The position numbers were made by a program, and so were the translations under genes. The notes beneath the pieces are model-generated. The model did not search any database. It worked only from the letters and a program-made list of their open reading frames with translations, and was not told the DNA's origin. From positions 61,300,958-61,364,957 of the forward strand of contig CM047426.1 of assembly GCA_026168455.1 (NCBI GenBank): a stretch of DNA of 64,000 nt, read 5' to 3'. The stretch comes from Theocolax elegans (Eukaryota; Arthropoda; Insecta; Hymenoptera; Cerocephalidae). Position 1 is the first letter of the stretch. Each line of letters opens with the position of its first letter. Positions 1-12,778 of this stretch are shown here, piece after piece.

Positions 1-429
1 AGAAACGAAAAACGCGCGAAAAGATCCGTGTGTCGACGCTTCACGCACTCCCGATTTAATATTTAATAGAAAATATGGCCGGCGCACAGTCCACTTACCG
101 CACGCGAGCCTCAACTCCTTCGCCTTGTCTCAAAAATTCCTCTACAATACTCCTCGGATTTTAACATATTTCCTCCAATCTACGGGCAATCGTTCCTCCA
201 AATATACTAATAATCAATCAACAAGGATAATTAATGCTCTTCGACAGTAACTCGGAAATATTCTATGAAAATTACTATGCTTCTCGATATGATGCTTCCC
301 TTTTTACAGATCGGCGGATACTGATTATTTCCGGCTTCTTGCCGGTTTCATCCCTTTAATTGCCGATTCGCGGGGCTAGTTTCCCTCATTTCCGTCATTT
401 CAAACCATTAATCTATTGACTACGTCATT

Positions 430-941
430 CAAATACTATATAGCCGCCGACGCTACTGCCACCTATTTCGGAGTTCGCAGTGTTAAATTAATACCGGCCG
501 AATCGGATTTATCGAGTAACTAGTGTAAAACGGCGTGCGCCTCCACTAATGCAAGACTCGTATCTCTGTCTCTCTTTCACACGTACGTATACGATATCTC
601 GATTCCCGTCTCCCCGCACCGGCGCACTCTCTCGGTCAGCCATATCGTGCGAGCGGGCGAGTTTACCCCCTCTCTACTGCCACCTGTATGCATGCGCGCA
701 GTATCAAAATGCCGCGCGTGCTTCTCGCTGTCTCTCTCACGTTCGAGCGCATTGGAGAGTGAAAGAGGTGTATTGTTGTGTATACGGTGACCTGGTGCGA
801 ACCGATGGTGCTGGTGTATGTGGATTCGTGCGGATATCGATATCGTCGACTGAGCAGTCTTCACTTGGTGTGAGGCCATCGTCCGTTTCGTCGATTCTCT
901 CATCTGCGTTGTCGGCTTCCATCATCCTCAGGTGCGTGCAG
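430..941 (+). promoter_or_regulatory. CpG-rich block, candidate promoter and first (non-coding) exon
   Basis: This block is much richer in C, G and CpG than its AT-rich surroundings and contains CT-rich runs such as repeated CTCTCT. It ends in a strong 5' splice site (GCAG|GTAAGTATG, intron starting at 942). Overlapping open frames occur on both strands here, with biased low-complexity composition and no recognisable domain, so I read the block as promoter plus untranslated exon and not as protein. The transcription start cannot be placed. Being part of an unrelated host gene that ends or starts outside the window is equally possible. Confidence 0.4.
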
Positions 942-1276
942 GTAAGTATGCTTTTCCACAACATGTAAACATAATCAACCCATAACCCATCCCAATAATA
1001 TCTCCTTTATAATCCTTTTTAATGCCGGTGACGAGAATGGCTCGGGTTAAGTTATTTGTTATTATTTCATTTATTAACTTGCTAATGTTTACATTTCCCT
1101 AACCTCTCCCTGTCACATGTTAAACATGGTACTAACCCTACTCTATTATTTTACTTTCCTTTATTTATTATCTATTTCCCTCCTATTAACGTTAATAATT
1201 TCCTTATAACTAGATTTAACATAATTTGATTTAATATTAACATAATTTTCTATTTTGCATGTTTCGACATGGACAG

Positions 1277-1353
1277 GGAGGATTTTCCTTAAGTGTACTC
1301 GGTTCCAGTGCAGGAGTGTGTCTCTACCAGGGAGGAGTAGTCTATGTTATAAG
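1277..1353 (+). other. Candidate internal non-coding exon
   Basis: Bounded by a 3' splice site (CATGGACAG|GGAGG, exon from 1277) and a strong 5' splice site (TTATAAG|GTAAGTT, intron from 1354). The 77-nt exon is not divisible by three and carries no convincing open frame. It lies between the donor at 942 and the acceptor at 1419, so the three sites make a consistent three-exon leader on the plus strand. Splice-site matching by eye has a high false-positive rate. Confidence 0.35.
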
Positions 1354-1419
1354 GTAAGTTAATTTCCAATTAGTTAATACTATTAGATAATTATTTCATT
1401 CTTTATTTATAATTTTCAG

Positions 1420-1495
1420 GTGTTCGTCCCAAGGCGTATTCGACCCCTCAGAACCAGTCAGTGGGACTTCCTCGCTTCATTGGTAACAAGGATCT
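1420..1495 (+). other. Candidate exon running into the satellite array
   Basis: A polypyrimidine-containing acceptor (TTATAATTTTCAG|GTGTTCG) opens this exon at 1420. No donor is obvious before the 59-bp satellite begins near 1496, so a transcript spliced here would continue into the satellite. The first satellite copies keep an open frame from 1461 to 1772, but that frame is made of satellite repeats and I do not regard it as a gene. Confidence 0.3.
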
Positions 1496-4400
1496 AGGAA
1501 AGATGAAATTCCCGAAATATCCAGGAAATACCATAATTAGTGGAGTCTTTCAAAAATATTTCAGAAATTCCCGAAATATCCAGGAAATCCCTTATTTAGT
1601 AGAGTTATCCAGAAATACCTCAGAAATTCCCGAAATATCGAGGAAATTCCGTTATGATTGGTGTTATCCCGAATTTCCCCAGAAATTCCCGAAATATCAA
1701 GGAAATCCCGTAATTAGTAGCGTCATTCCAAAACATCCCATAAATTCCCGAAATATCCTGGAAATCACGTAATTAGTAGCGTCATTCCACAATATCTCAG
1801 AAATTCCCGAAATATCCTGGAAATCCCGTAATTAGTAGAGTTATCCAGAAATACCTCAGAAATTCCCGAAAAATCCAGGAAATCCCTTATTTTGTAGAGT
1901 TTTCCAAAAATACCACAGAAATTCCTGAAATATCCAGGAAATACCATAATTAGTAGAGTTTTTTTTTAAATACGTCAGCAATTACCGAAAGATCCAGGAA
2001 ATTCCGTAATTAGTATACTCATTTCGAATTTCCTCAGAAATTCCCGAAATATCCAGGAAATACCATAATTAGTGGAGTCTTTCAGAAATATTTCAGAAAT
2101 TCCCGAAATATCCAGGAAATCCCTTATTTAGTAGAGTTATCCAGAAATACCTCAGAAATTCCCGAAATATCGAGGAAATTCCGTTATGATTGGTGTTAAC
2201 CCGAATTTCCCCAGAAATTCCCGAAATATCAAGGAAATCCCGTAATTAGTAGCGTCATTCCAAAACATCTCATAAATTCCCGAAATATCCTGGAAATCCC
2301 GTAATTAGTAGCGTCATTCCACAATATCTCAGAAATTCCCGAAATATCCTGGAAATCCCGTAATTAGTAGAGTCATCCAGAAATACCTCAGAAATTCTCG
2401 AAATATCCAGGAAATCCCTTATTTTGTAGAGTTTTCCAAAAATACCACAGAAATTCCTGAAATATCCAGGAAATACCATAATTAGTCGAGTTTTTTTTTA
2501 AATACGTCAGCAATTACCGAAAGATCCAGGAAATTCCGTAATTAGTATACTCATTTCGAATTTCCTCAGAAATTCCCGAAATATCCAGGAAATCCCGTAA
2601 TTAGTAGAGTTATCCCGAAATATCTCAGAAATTCCCGAAATATCCAGGAAATCCCTTAATTTGTAGAGTTATCCAAAAATACCACAGAAATTCTCGAAAT
2701 ATCCAGGAAGTCCCTTAATTTGTAAAGTTATCCAGAAATTCCTCAGAAATTCCCGAAATATCCAGGAAATCCTAATTGGTAGATTCTTCCCGAAATATAA
2801 GGAAATCCCGTAATTAGTAGCGTCATTCCAAAACATCCCATAAATTCCCGAAATATCCAGGAAATCCCGTAATTGGTAGCGTCAATCCACAATATCTCAG
2901 AAATTCCCGAAATATCCTGGAAATCCCGTAATTAGTAGAGTTATCCAGAAATACCTCAGAAATTCCCGAAAAATCCAGGAAATCCCTTATTTTTGTAGAG
3001 TTTTCCAAAAATACCACAGAAATTCCTGAAATATCCAGGAAATACCATAATTAGTAGAGTTTTTTTTTAAATACGTCAGCAATTACCGAAAGATCCAGGA
3101 AATTCCGTAATTAGTATACTCATTTCGAATTTCCTCAGAAATTCCCGAAATATCCAGGAAATACCATAATTAGTGGAGTCTTTCAGAAATATTTCAGAAA
3201 TTCCCGAAATATCCAGGAAATCCCTTATTTAGTAGAGTTATCCAGAAATACCTCAGAAATTCCCGAAATATCGAGGAAATTCCGTTATGATTGGTGTTAA
3301 CCCGAATTTCCCCAGAAATTCCCGAAATATCAAGGAAATCCCGTAATTAGTAGCGTCATTCCAAAACATCTCATAAATTCCCGAAATATCCTGGAAATCC
3401 CGTAATTAGTAGCGTCATTCCACAATATCTCAGAAATTCCCGAAATATCCTGGAAATCCCGTAATTAGTAGAGTCATCCAGAAATACCTCAGAAATTCTC
3501 GAAATATCCAGGAAATCCCTTATTTTGTAGAGTTTTCCAAAAATACCACAGAAATTCCTGAAATATCCAGGAAATACCATAATTAGTCGAGTTTTTTTTT
3601 AAATACGTCAGCAATTACCGAAAGATCCAGGAAATTCCGTAATTAGTATACTCATTTCGAATTTCCTCAGAAATTCCCGAAATATCCAGGAAATCCCGTA
3701 ATTAGTAGCGTCATCCCGAAATATATCAGAAATTTCTGAAATATCCAGCAAATCCCTTAATTTGTAGAGTTATCCAAAAATACCACAGAAATTCTCGAAA
3801 TATCCAGGAAGTCCCTTAATTTGTAAAGTTATCCAGAAATTCCTCAGAAATTCCCGAAATATCCAGTAAATCCCGTAATTAGTGAAGTCTTTCTGAAATA
3901 TTTCAGAATTTCCCGAAAAATACTGGAAATACCTTATGTATTAGAGTTATCCAGAAATACCTGAGAAATTCCCGAAAGATCCAGGAAATTCCGTAATAAT
4001 TAGTCACCCGAATTTTTTCAGAAAGTCCCGAAATTTCCAGAAAATCCCGTTATTATTGGTGATATCCCGAATTTACACAGAAATTTCCGAAATATCCAGG
4101 AAATCCCGTAATTAGTAGAGTTATCCAGAAATATCTCAGAAATTCCCGAAATATCCAGGAAATACCATAATTAGTGTAGTTTTTTTTTAAATACCTCAGC
4201 AATTACCGAAGATCCAGGAAATTCTGTAATTGGTAGAATCGTCACGAAGTTCCTCAGATATTCCCGAAATATCCAGAAAATCCCGTAATTAGTGCAGTCT
4301 TTCAGAAAGATTTCAGAAATTCCCGAAATATCCAGGAAATCCCTTATTTAGTAGATTTACCCAGAAATACCTCACAAATTCCCGAAATATCCAGGAAATT

Positions 4401-5815
4401 CCGTTATTATTGGTGTTATCCCGAATTTACTCAGAAATTTCCGAAATATCCAGGAAATCCCGTAATTAGTAGAATTATCCAGAAATATCTCAGAAATTCC
4501 CGAAATATCCAGGAAATACCATAATTAGTGTAGTTTCTTTTTAAATACCTCAGAATTCCCGAAAGATCCAGGAAATCCCGTGATTTGTAGAGTCATCACG
4601 AATTTCCTCAGATATTCCCCAAATATCCAGAAAATCCCGTAATTAGTGGAGTCTTTCAGAAATATTTCAGAAATTCTCGAAATTTCCAGGAAATACCATA
4701 GTTAGTGGAGTTTTTTTTAAATACCTCAGCAATTACAGAAAGATCCAGGAAATCCCGTAATTGGTAGGATCATCACGAAATTCCTCAGATATTCCAGAAA
4801 TATCAAGGAAATCCCGTAATTAGTAGAGTTATCCAGTATTACCTCAGAAATTCCCGAAATATCCAGGAAATCCCTTAATTTGTAGAGTTATCCAGAAATA
4901 CCTCAGAAATTCCTGAAATATCCAGGAAATCCCTTAATTTGTAGAGTTATCCAGAAATACCTCAGAAATTCTCGAAATATCGAGGAAATACCATAATTAG
5001 TGGAGTTTTTGTTGAAATACCTCAGCAATTATCGAAAGATCCAGGAAATCTCGTAATTGGTAAAATCGTCACGACATTCCTCAGATATTCCCGAAATATC
5101 CAGAAAATCCCGTAATTAGTGGAGTCTTTCTGAAATATTTCAGAAATTCCCGAAATATCCAAAAAATCCCGTAATTAGTGGAGTCTTTCTGAAATATTTG
5201 AGAAATTCCCGAAATATCCAGAAATTCCCGTAATTGGTAGCGTCATCTCGAAATACCTCAGGAATTCCCGAAAGATCCAGGAAATCCCGTATTTGGTAGA
5301 GTCATCACGATTTTCCTCAGATGTTCCCGAATTATCCAGGAAATCCCGTAATTAGTAGCATCATCCCGAAATACCTCAGAAATTCCCGAAAGATTCACGA
5401 ATTCCCGTAATTGGTAGAGTCATCTCGAATTTCCTCATATATTCCCGAAATATCCAGAAAATTCCGTCATTAGTGGAGTCTTTCTGAAATATTTCAGATA
5501 TTCCCGAAATATCCAAGAAATCCCGTAATTAGTAGTCATCCCGAATTTTTCCAGAAATTCCCGAAATATCCAGAAATTCCCGTAATTAGTAGCGTCATCC
5601 CAAAATACCTCAGGAATTCCCGAAAGATCGAGGAAATCCCGTAATTGGTAGAGTCATCACGAATTTCCTCAGATATTCCCGAAATATCCAGGATATCCCG
5701 TAATTAGTGGAGTCTTTCTGAAATATTTCAGAAATTCCCGAAATATCCAGGAAACCCCGTAATTAGTCGACTCATCCCGAGTTTCCTCCGAAATTCCCGA
5801 AAGATCTAGGAACTG
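1496..5815 (+). repeat. 59-bp satellite array, orientation A
   Basis: Tandem monomers of about 59 bp (56-60 in variants), each built from several GAAAT-type blocks: GAAATTCCCGAAATATCC, then AGGAAATCCCGTAATTAGTA, then a variable part such as GAGTTATCCAGAAATACCTCA. By length the array holds roughly 73 monomers. Higher-order structure is visible: the variant CCATAATTAGTGGAGTC recurs at 1531, 2063 and 3164, and the blocks from 2041 and from 3140 are near-identical for about 500 bp. All short open frames in this interval are satellite frames. The same family appears at 7881-8875, 18860-19545 and, inverted, at 34928-47026. Confidence 0.95.
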
Positions 5816-6368
5816 TTTGTCATAATTCCAGGGACACATAAAGTCTAAAAAAGATATTGTTTATTTATATAATTATTTACAGTAAAATGGGAATTCACAG
5901 AAAAATGCTTATTTTAGATATATTTCTAAATATAGTTTGTTATTAATATTACAAATAATATATATTTATTATAATTTTTGAATACATACTATTTATACCT
6001 GGCACCACGACAATTAATTGTTGACAACAAAATTAATTATCGGTTGTGCAATTGTAATAATTAATGGTAAAATGTATGTATATAAAAGTTGTACGTACGT
6101 ACGTACGTACGTACGCGGACTACTGAAACTTCCAAGCCAAAAAACTAATAAAAAATGACTCTTTAAAAAATTTGTAATAGTGGTAAATTTATCCTCGTAT
6201 CAATGCGATCACAATGGACTCATAAAAAATGACATTCACTAAATATTTTTTACAGTATAAGGGGTTTTTTACAGAAAAATTCACAATTTCACTTATAAAA
6301 TTTTAATATTATGTAGATGTAGATTGTTTGTATTGCAGTATTAATACATAAAAGTTTGTATTGGAGTA
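5816..6368. other. AT-rich gap with (ACGT)n microsatellite
   Basis: No gene seen. A perfect GTAC/ACGT microsatellite lies at about 6091-6115. The rest is AT-rich sequence with short partial self-complementarity (CAATTAATTG near 6011). Confidence 0.7.
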
Positions 6369-7163
6369 TTATTACACAAAATAAGACAATGTTTAAATGT
6401 TGTTATTTCTATGGAAAGAGATGAAACTGTATGAGAGAGATAGGTGTAGGAAAGTGACAGCTGAGGTTAGGAATGCGGTAGTTTGCAAATACCGGCCCGA
6501 GCCACTTTTATCACCGGGAAATCGTGAATGGGAGATTGCGTGGTAATAATAGGGAATTTTTTGGTTTGTTGAGAGTAGCGGATACGAGGAAAGCATTGGT
6601 GGTTAATGATATCACGTAGCCTTTGACAGAACGCGTACGAGTATCAGCGGTCCTAGCAAAGCAGCCGACAATAACGTCGTAGCCCATGTATATCGACCCA
6701 ACACACCGTCCGATGACGACATCATAAGAAGATCGGCAAGAGAGATGGAGAGATGTTTATCGCGTGCGCCCAGTAGGAGAAAAACGGCGCGCACTCTGCA
6801 CGCGCACGTCGAGTATGGGTGAGAGCGGTGCGCCACAGGGGGACGATTATGAAAGGACCGGTATCCATACGTGCCATTGTAAGAGGAAAACTGATAGACA
6901 GCTTTCCCGCTGTATTGGTGGAGGTGTTGGCGAATACGTATAGATAGCGGATAAATGAATATGGCAAACACACAATAGCGGAATTGGAAGAAAAGTAGGT
7001 GGCATTACTGTGTGTTATCGGTACGTCTACTACAACCGATCTAGCGAATAAGATGGCGGAAAACGAGAATAACTAACTCCACTATCGGTATTAGCTAACA
7101 CGAATCGGAGAAGAAGGACGAAACTCTTTCTGCAACCGCAGTATAATACAGACATGTTGAGAG
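6369..7163. repeat. CpG-rich dispersed repeat, copy 1
   Basis: Alignable by eye to 19566-20276: both share the AAATAAGAYAATGTTTAAATG start, the tract GCAAATACCGGCCCGAGCCA, the stretch ACCGATCTAGCGAATAAGAT, and an end around AACCGCAGTNTAATACA. Copy 1 has about 75 extra bases near 6536-6610. The body is CpG-rich, unlike its surroundings, and no open frame is conserved between the copies, so it is probably non-coding: a solo LTR, a non-autonomous element or a duplicated promoter-like segment. Both copies sit immediately after a block of the 59-bp satellite. Confidence 0.75.
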
Positions 7164-7880
7164 AAACTTATCAAATAATGAAGCCATTTTGGAACTATTG
7201 AGATTAAGCATATAGTTGAAGTATTGAGGCGATTGAATAGCTAGTGGACGATTAATTGAAGCGAGAGATACTCGAAAGTCGAGGGTTAAAGATCACACTA
7301 GAGGAGCTTTTTCGACTGGCAGTGAATGAGGACGTACGGCGTTGTTGTAAGGTACGAGAGTATAATAGCGGGATATCCCGTAAAGTGTGTAAAGTAGGAT
7401 AGCCTCGCGAATATTAATAATCGAATCAACTTGGTGAGATCGTATGAAGAATAGCGGTAGCGGTTCGATTAGATCGAGACTTATTATATTTTCTTTAGCG
7501 TTTCGCAGCGATTTACCGGATTGCGCGGGTTGATTCCCATATTATACATTGAACAATAAGTCAGCGGGTTTTCTGATCAGCGTTTGTAATTATTGTATAT
7601 AGAACTGATGATAATTAATGTGTTGATAATTTGTGTGCTAAATTAAGGAGAATTATTTCAACCCGAGAAAAAATATCGAAAATCCTTCAACGTAGTGGCA
7701 AAGTGAAGCCCGCGACTCTGAGTCGGCTTGAAGTTAGTTTTACCGGTAACTCGCATCCAATGAATAAAAATCGTTACCGGGTGATATTATTTAATATTTA
7801 TTATTATTATTTGTTGTAGAGCAATGCTGCACCACGGGAATGACTCGTTAAAAATCAAAAGTGCAACACCACACTTGATA
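7164..7880. other. Unassigned sequence between repeats
   Basis: No convincing gene. A 62-codon frame (7631-7819) has no recognisable domain. The block is moderately CpG-containing and could be a continuation of the dispersed repeat that is missing from the second copy. Confidence 0.4.
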
Positions 7881-8875
7881 AGTTCTACATATGCCGAAGA
7901 AATACCGTAATTAGTACAAATATCTCGGAATACCGCATATATTTCCCAATTGCCCAAGATACCCCGAAATTAACGCAAATATGTCGGATAATAGAATTTC
8001 CCAAAAAATCCAGAAAATTCATAAGAACTAACGAAATTCGCGAGCAATATCGTACTTAAATAGTATTAGTTAGTACAGATATTCCGGAATACCTTAAGTA
8101 TTCCAGAGTTTCCCTAAGATACGCCGTAATTATTGCAAGTATCTCGGAATTAATTAAAAATACGTAAAATTAATAATAAAACACCGTAATCAGTACAGTT
8201 ATTCCAGAAAACGTTGAATGTTCCCGAATTCCACAAGAAACCCCGTAATTAGTACCAATACCTCGCAATACCATGAAAATTCTGGAAAATTCCAAGAAAT
8301 CTCGTAGTTATTTCATATATCTCGATATTGCATAAGTATTCCGGATATTTCCAAGTAATCCGTAACTAGTACAAATATACTGTATAAATATCCGAAATTC
8401 TCAATAAACTTCTATACCTCAATTTTTCCCGAAATATTCGAAAAATCCCGTAATTACTGCAGATATCCCGGAATACCTCGAAGTTTCCGAAACCATCCAA
8501 GAAATCCCGTAATTATTGTAGATATCTCGGAATACCTCCGAAACCTCCACGATATCCAAAAAATCCCGTAATTAGTAGTAATATCCCGGAAAAGCTCAAA
8601 AATTCCCGAAATATCGAAGAACTTCCGTAATATCTGCTAATACACTGGAACAATTCAAAATTTTCGAAATATCCTAGAAATCCCGTAATTATTGCTTATA
8701 TCCAGGAATATCTTAAAAATTCCCGAAATATTCAATAAATCCCTAATCACTGCGGATATATCGGAATACCTCAAAATATCTCGAAATTACCGAGAAATCC
8801 CAAAATTAGTGCTTCTATACCGGAACACCTAAAAAAATCCCGAAATATCCGATAAATCCCGTAATTATCCCATTA
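7881..8875 (+). repeat. Diverged relic of the 59-bp satellite
   Basis: Degenerate monomers of the same ~59-bp length and order (AAATCCCGTAATTATTG, ATATCCCGGAATACCTC, then TCCCGAAATATCC), same orientation as 1496-5815 but far more diverged. A characteristic insertion of CAAATATCTCGG/CAGATATCCCGG-like sequence marks this as an older subfamily. Confidence 0.85.
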
Positions 8876-9209
8876 AGGACGGGAGGAACGCTTTCACTTT
8901 TTTTCCAACGGCATCGTTTTATACGAAAACGGATGTGAATAAAATTTTGATGGATCAATATCAATGTATAATTACTTGATCTTTTCATTTGGATTGGTCA
9001 GGTTAGAATTTTAAAATAATGCCTATTAAAAAGTTATTATTGCTTATTTAACAAAAAGCTCGAATTTTCAATTAGAAAAATATATTTGTTTTACATTTTC
9101 GCATCGAAGCTCCTTGCGGATTTTTCCAAACTGTGTATTTCTTTCGTCCATAGACCCTAACCTTCAAAATCATTTAGAGGGTTTTTAGGCACGATCGTTA
9201 TACGGGAAA
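8876..9209. other. No gene seen
   Basis: AT-rich unique sequence without a supported open frame or RNA. Confidence 0.5.
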
Positions 9210-9935
9210 GCCTTATATTTTTGACATCGAAAAAAGTGATGTTCCTAACGTTTGAAACCTGGCGTTTGAGGCTGTAGTCGTGCGTCCTCCTGCTGAACCG
9301 GTGATTCCTCTGGCCAGCAGCAGGTATATATGTCCTGAAATTGGACACGTGGATTTCGGCCTAGTAAATCCAATCGCGTACTGGAGGCTCTTTGGGACGT
9401 CATGTGGCTTACGACATCGGTTAGCCTCGTTATTCGTGCTACCATACCAATTTGTTCCGCCAGACATGTGGAGAATAGCCGCGGCACATCAAATTGCGTA
9501 CCATCGGTCGCTATTAGCGTTATTCAGTCGCATTGACTACCCCTCCGACTGGATTGGCTGCTAAATTGGCCCTCCTCTGGGGCTGTTGGTAAGTCCTTGC
9601 TAGGTATTTGGGTCGTGCGGTCAAGATTCTCTTCAATCAAGTGCGTACCTCTCTCATCAGGTAGCGCTCCTGGCGATTTCTCTCAGACTCGGCGGATCAC
9701 TTCTGTCCGCTTCTCGACCCGCCTTATCCGATCATTGACGGTGTCAGTTTCTTGACTGAACTCGTCGGGCTAATAATTTCCTAGCAGCCATTGCTGTAGA
9801 CGTTCCGCCTTTTGATAGCGGGAACCATCAAGTCGAAACTTTATCTGTTCTAGGCGGGCCTCGATTTGTGCTGCGTTTTGGATGTGGATCTACTCGTCCA
9901 CCTGAACTGTAATGTCCCCCTCGTCTCGTTGGGCC
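9210..9935 (-). pseudogene. Degenerate reading frame, possibly LTR-retrotransposon gag
   Basis: Read on the minus strand from about 9935 down to 9520, one frame stays open except for a few stop codons and encodes a charged, Glu/Arg/Gln-rich, probably coiled-coil segment with blocks such as AAQIEARLEQIKFRL and DRIRRVEKRTEVIRRV. A further open stretch continues down to about 9213 in another frame (SGGTNWYGSTNNEANR). Low stop density over about 700 bases in an otherwise stop-rich AT context suggests a former gene. A charged coiled-coil followed by a non-conserved part fits a gag-type protein, but no zinc knuckle is visible, so the assignment is an inference. A decayed host gene is the alternative. 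Confidence 0.3.
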
Positions 9936-10750
9936 AGACAGTCGGCATTTCAGTCGGTCATTGCCCTTATTTAATTATCGCTCGCGTATAACTCAAAATA
10001 AACAAAAATCTCTATTTTTGGCGCGCTGTGGCCTGGCGTACGCAAGGTTATTCTATTCTAATTTGCGTGGCAGCAAAGAAAAATTAAAATTATTGGGCTA
10101 AGGGTTGAAGGAATTATCTTTTCCCTGAAAATTGAAGCCACTCACTTGAATCTACTACCCGCAAATACTCTTCTAGCTATTCGGATATGATCTCTTGGTG
10201 AACTTTATTATCAATCACTAGAGAACTATTAAAGAAAACTAAGGACAATTTAAACTTTACTAATTTAATTTAAAAATTAAAAATATACAAGATTTCTCTT
10301 ATCTACTCATTAATTTAAATTATTAACCTGGCTCGAGGTCTATCACAACTAAATCTTCTTATATTAGTGAATTTAAATAAATTAAATGACTTAATCACAA
10401 ACAAATTAATATCTTATCGTTATTTAAATTATTTAAACCGCACGCAATTATTTAAAACTTGGAATTTTACTAATTACGTTAGCAGTTACTTACATACTGC
10501 CTAACTAACATGTAGAATAAGTACTTACGATTAAAATACTAATTTTTATATTTTGGGGCCTCTACTCGGCTACGTCCCTGGATGCGGCCAGCTCCATGCG
10601 ACTAGCTTCACCGACGTGATAACTAAAAAGTGATCACTGATCCGATGTCCTAAAAATTCATGAAATAAGCTTAATTTATAAACAATTGACTAGGATTTTT
10701 TCGGAGTATGCCTATAATTATGATGGCTATAAAAAATTATAAAACAACTT
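9936..10750. other. AT-rich region, no gene seen
   Basis: No supported open frame. A TTTAAATTATTTAAA-like simple composition dominates 10240-10480. Confidence 0.5.
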
Positions 10751-11290
10751 CATTTTTTTCGTATTTCCGATTTCACGGATAATTTACGGCAAATTAACGG
10801 CAAATTTTAAACCTATCCCCAGTTTCCTAACTAGTTTTATTGCGAAGTTATGAGTGTACACTGGTAACTTGAAAAAAGTTGGCATAAATCGTCATAACTT
10901 TTTGAAAAATTTTTTTATCGCATTTCCGATTTCACGGATAATTTACGGCAAATTTTAAGCCTATTCCCAGTTTCCTAACTAGTTTTATTGCGAAGTTATG
11001 AGTGTACACTGGTAACTTGAAAAAAGTTGGCATAAATCGTCATAACTTTTTGAAAAAAATTTTTTTCGCATTTCCGATTTCACGGATAATTTACGGCAAA
11101 TTTACGGCAAATTTTAAGCCTATCCCCAATTTCCTAACTTGTTTTACTGCGGAGATATGAGTGTGCACTGCTAACTTGATATAAAGTTGGCAACACACCT
11201 GGTTTTTTTAAACTACATTCGCGGCAAATTTTTTTCTTTTACGGATAATTTACGGCATATCTACGGCAAATTATCCAATAGGTTATATAA
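10750..11290. repeat. Tandem repeat, unit about 150-160 bp
   Basis: The block TTTCCGATTTCACGGATAAT begins at about 10763, 10922 and 11070, giving units of about 159 and 148 bp, each continuing through TTACGGCAAATT, TTTCCTAACT and AGTTATGAGTGTACACTG. A fourth, decayed unit follows at about 11219-11280 (TTTACGGATAATTTACGGC). Short sub-repeats of TTTACGGCAAA lie inside each unit. The 82-codon frame at 11187-11435 starts inside the last unit and is not supported as a gene. Confidence 0.85.
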
Positions 11291-12778
11291 CGTTAGGGAG
11301 AAATGTCTAAGCCAACTTGACAGAGGTGAAAATTTAAACAGTAAAAGTAACTCGAATTTTGATCTTTTGAACCCTGGGGACAAAGTGGTATGTCAATATG
11401 TTTCAAACCGTTCAATAATTTTAAAAAGTTGTTAACTCATATGCGATCATACAAAATTTCCAAGTACTAATAAAAATTCATTCAAATTAAATTTCCAAGA
11501 CTGAAAATAAATATGTTAGTTCTTTAATTAATTATAATTTTAAATCCAATCATTATAATTGCGTGTACAGTTGACTTGTAATTAACAAGCTTTCTCTAAA
11601 ATTTTTTGAAAAACCTTCATACTTTTGTCCCAAATACCTATGAAATCCAAGTGTGAGTCTTTCTTATCATTAAAAATATCTAATATTTAGTGTTTTAATT
11701 CTTAGCATGATTCAGGATCTGGAAGGTGGCAGCTTTCTTTGACTGCATAGATTTCTATGAACTTACATCTGTTTTGAGTGATCTAAGCGCTGGTTTCTCA
11801 AAAATTTTTTCAAAAATTTAAGCTACTTCATCTATAGAATAAAACAAAGTTATTAATTGTAGATTATCTATTGTCTTAATTAATTTTTATTGTTACTGTC
11901 ATCTATGAAGTCAAACCATAGCTACCATTTTCTCTGAAATTTTAAATGCAAAAATTACTGAGTTTCGAAAACATTGTTTAAACCTTGTATTAACTGCTAC
12001 TTTGTCGTTTGCCTGCGAAAGACTGTAAAGGGGCTCGTCCAATATGGGATAGGACGCCTAATCAAACATATCCAAGAGGGAGAGAGTGAATGAAAGGATC
12101 CTGGTAAAATGGGTTATCCTCTGGTTATGTATTCCCCTGATTGGGGCTCTAATTTGAATGTAGGCATCTTAGTAATAATGGGCTCTCGATCTGAATGGAC
12201 ACCCTCTGGGTTAAGGGCGAGACTTGGATCCTTCCATCCCGATCTAGGAGTCTAGGCAAACAAGAATAACTTCTCAGTCCATTTGGAGGGTAAAAGCAGT
12301 TTCCCCAACTTCAGCGAAAGCAGTAATACCAGTTGAAATACACATAATAACAATACACTGAACAAATCAGTGAACTGATTGATCACTGAACGTCAGGTAG
12401 TACAGGGACCAGATCAGTCTAACCAACATGGTTTGACTGCGAATCACGTTTGCTTAATCTTTCAGGCATACATTTATTTTTTTCCTCCGAAAAATATTTA
12501 CAACGGAACTGGCGATCAATCAACAGTGGTTCTGGTTTTTTGTCGTCGATTGACGTGATTCTGCACCGCTCATCGCTCGTAAGCAAAAACCATATTCAGC
12601 GTTATAATAGGCCAATCCACATTACCTGCATACGGGTGATGCAAGATAACCCCGGAATTATTTATTTCCTGTAAGAAATTGGGTGAGACAGAAGTCTACC
12701 TCGCCGTGGCTTCTCTCCATCCATAGATGAGCCAGCGCAAGAATCCTATGTGTCCAACGTCCCTGTAGTGTACTCGTA
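11291..12778. other. Unassigned sequence, no gene seen
   Basis: About 1.5 kb of mixed composition. Small frames at 12450-12674 (+) and 12658-12876 (-) lack recognisable domains. No tRNA or rRNA was recognised. Confidence 0.5.

Noticed and set aside
549..968. 139-codon plus-strand frame in the CpG-rich block
   Set aside because: Overlapped by open frames on the other strand, low-complexity Ser/Arg-rich, crosses a strong donor at 942 and shows no domain.
1461..3580. Repeated 60-103-codon frames in satellite array 1, such as FPGYFRNFCGIFGKL
   Set aside because: They are the satellite read in an open frame; identity between them reflects DNA repeats, not a protein family.
1496..5815. CRISPR array
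   Set aside because: Regular repeats but no unique spacers; the whole unit repeats, in a eukaryotic context.
6091..6115. Functional meaning of the GTAC repeat
   Set aside because: Ordinary microsatellite; nothing around it suggests a regulatory role.
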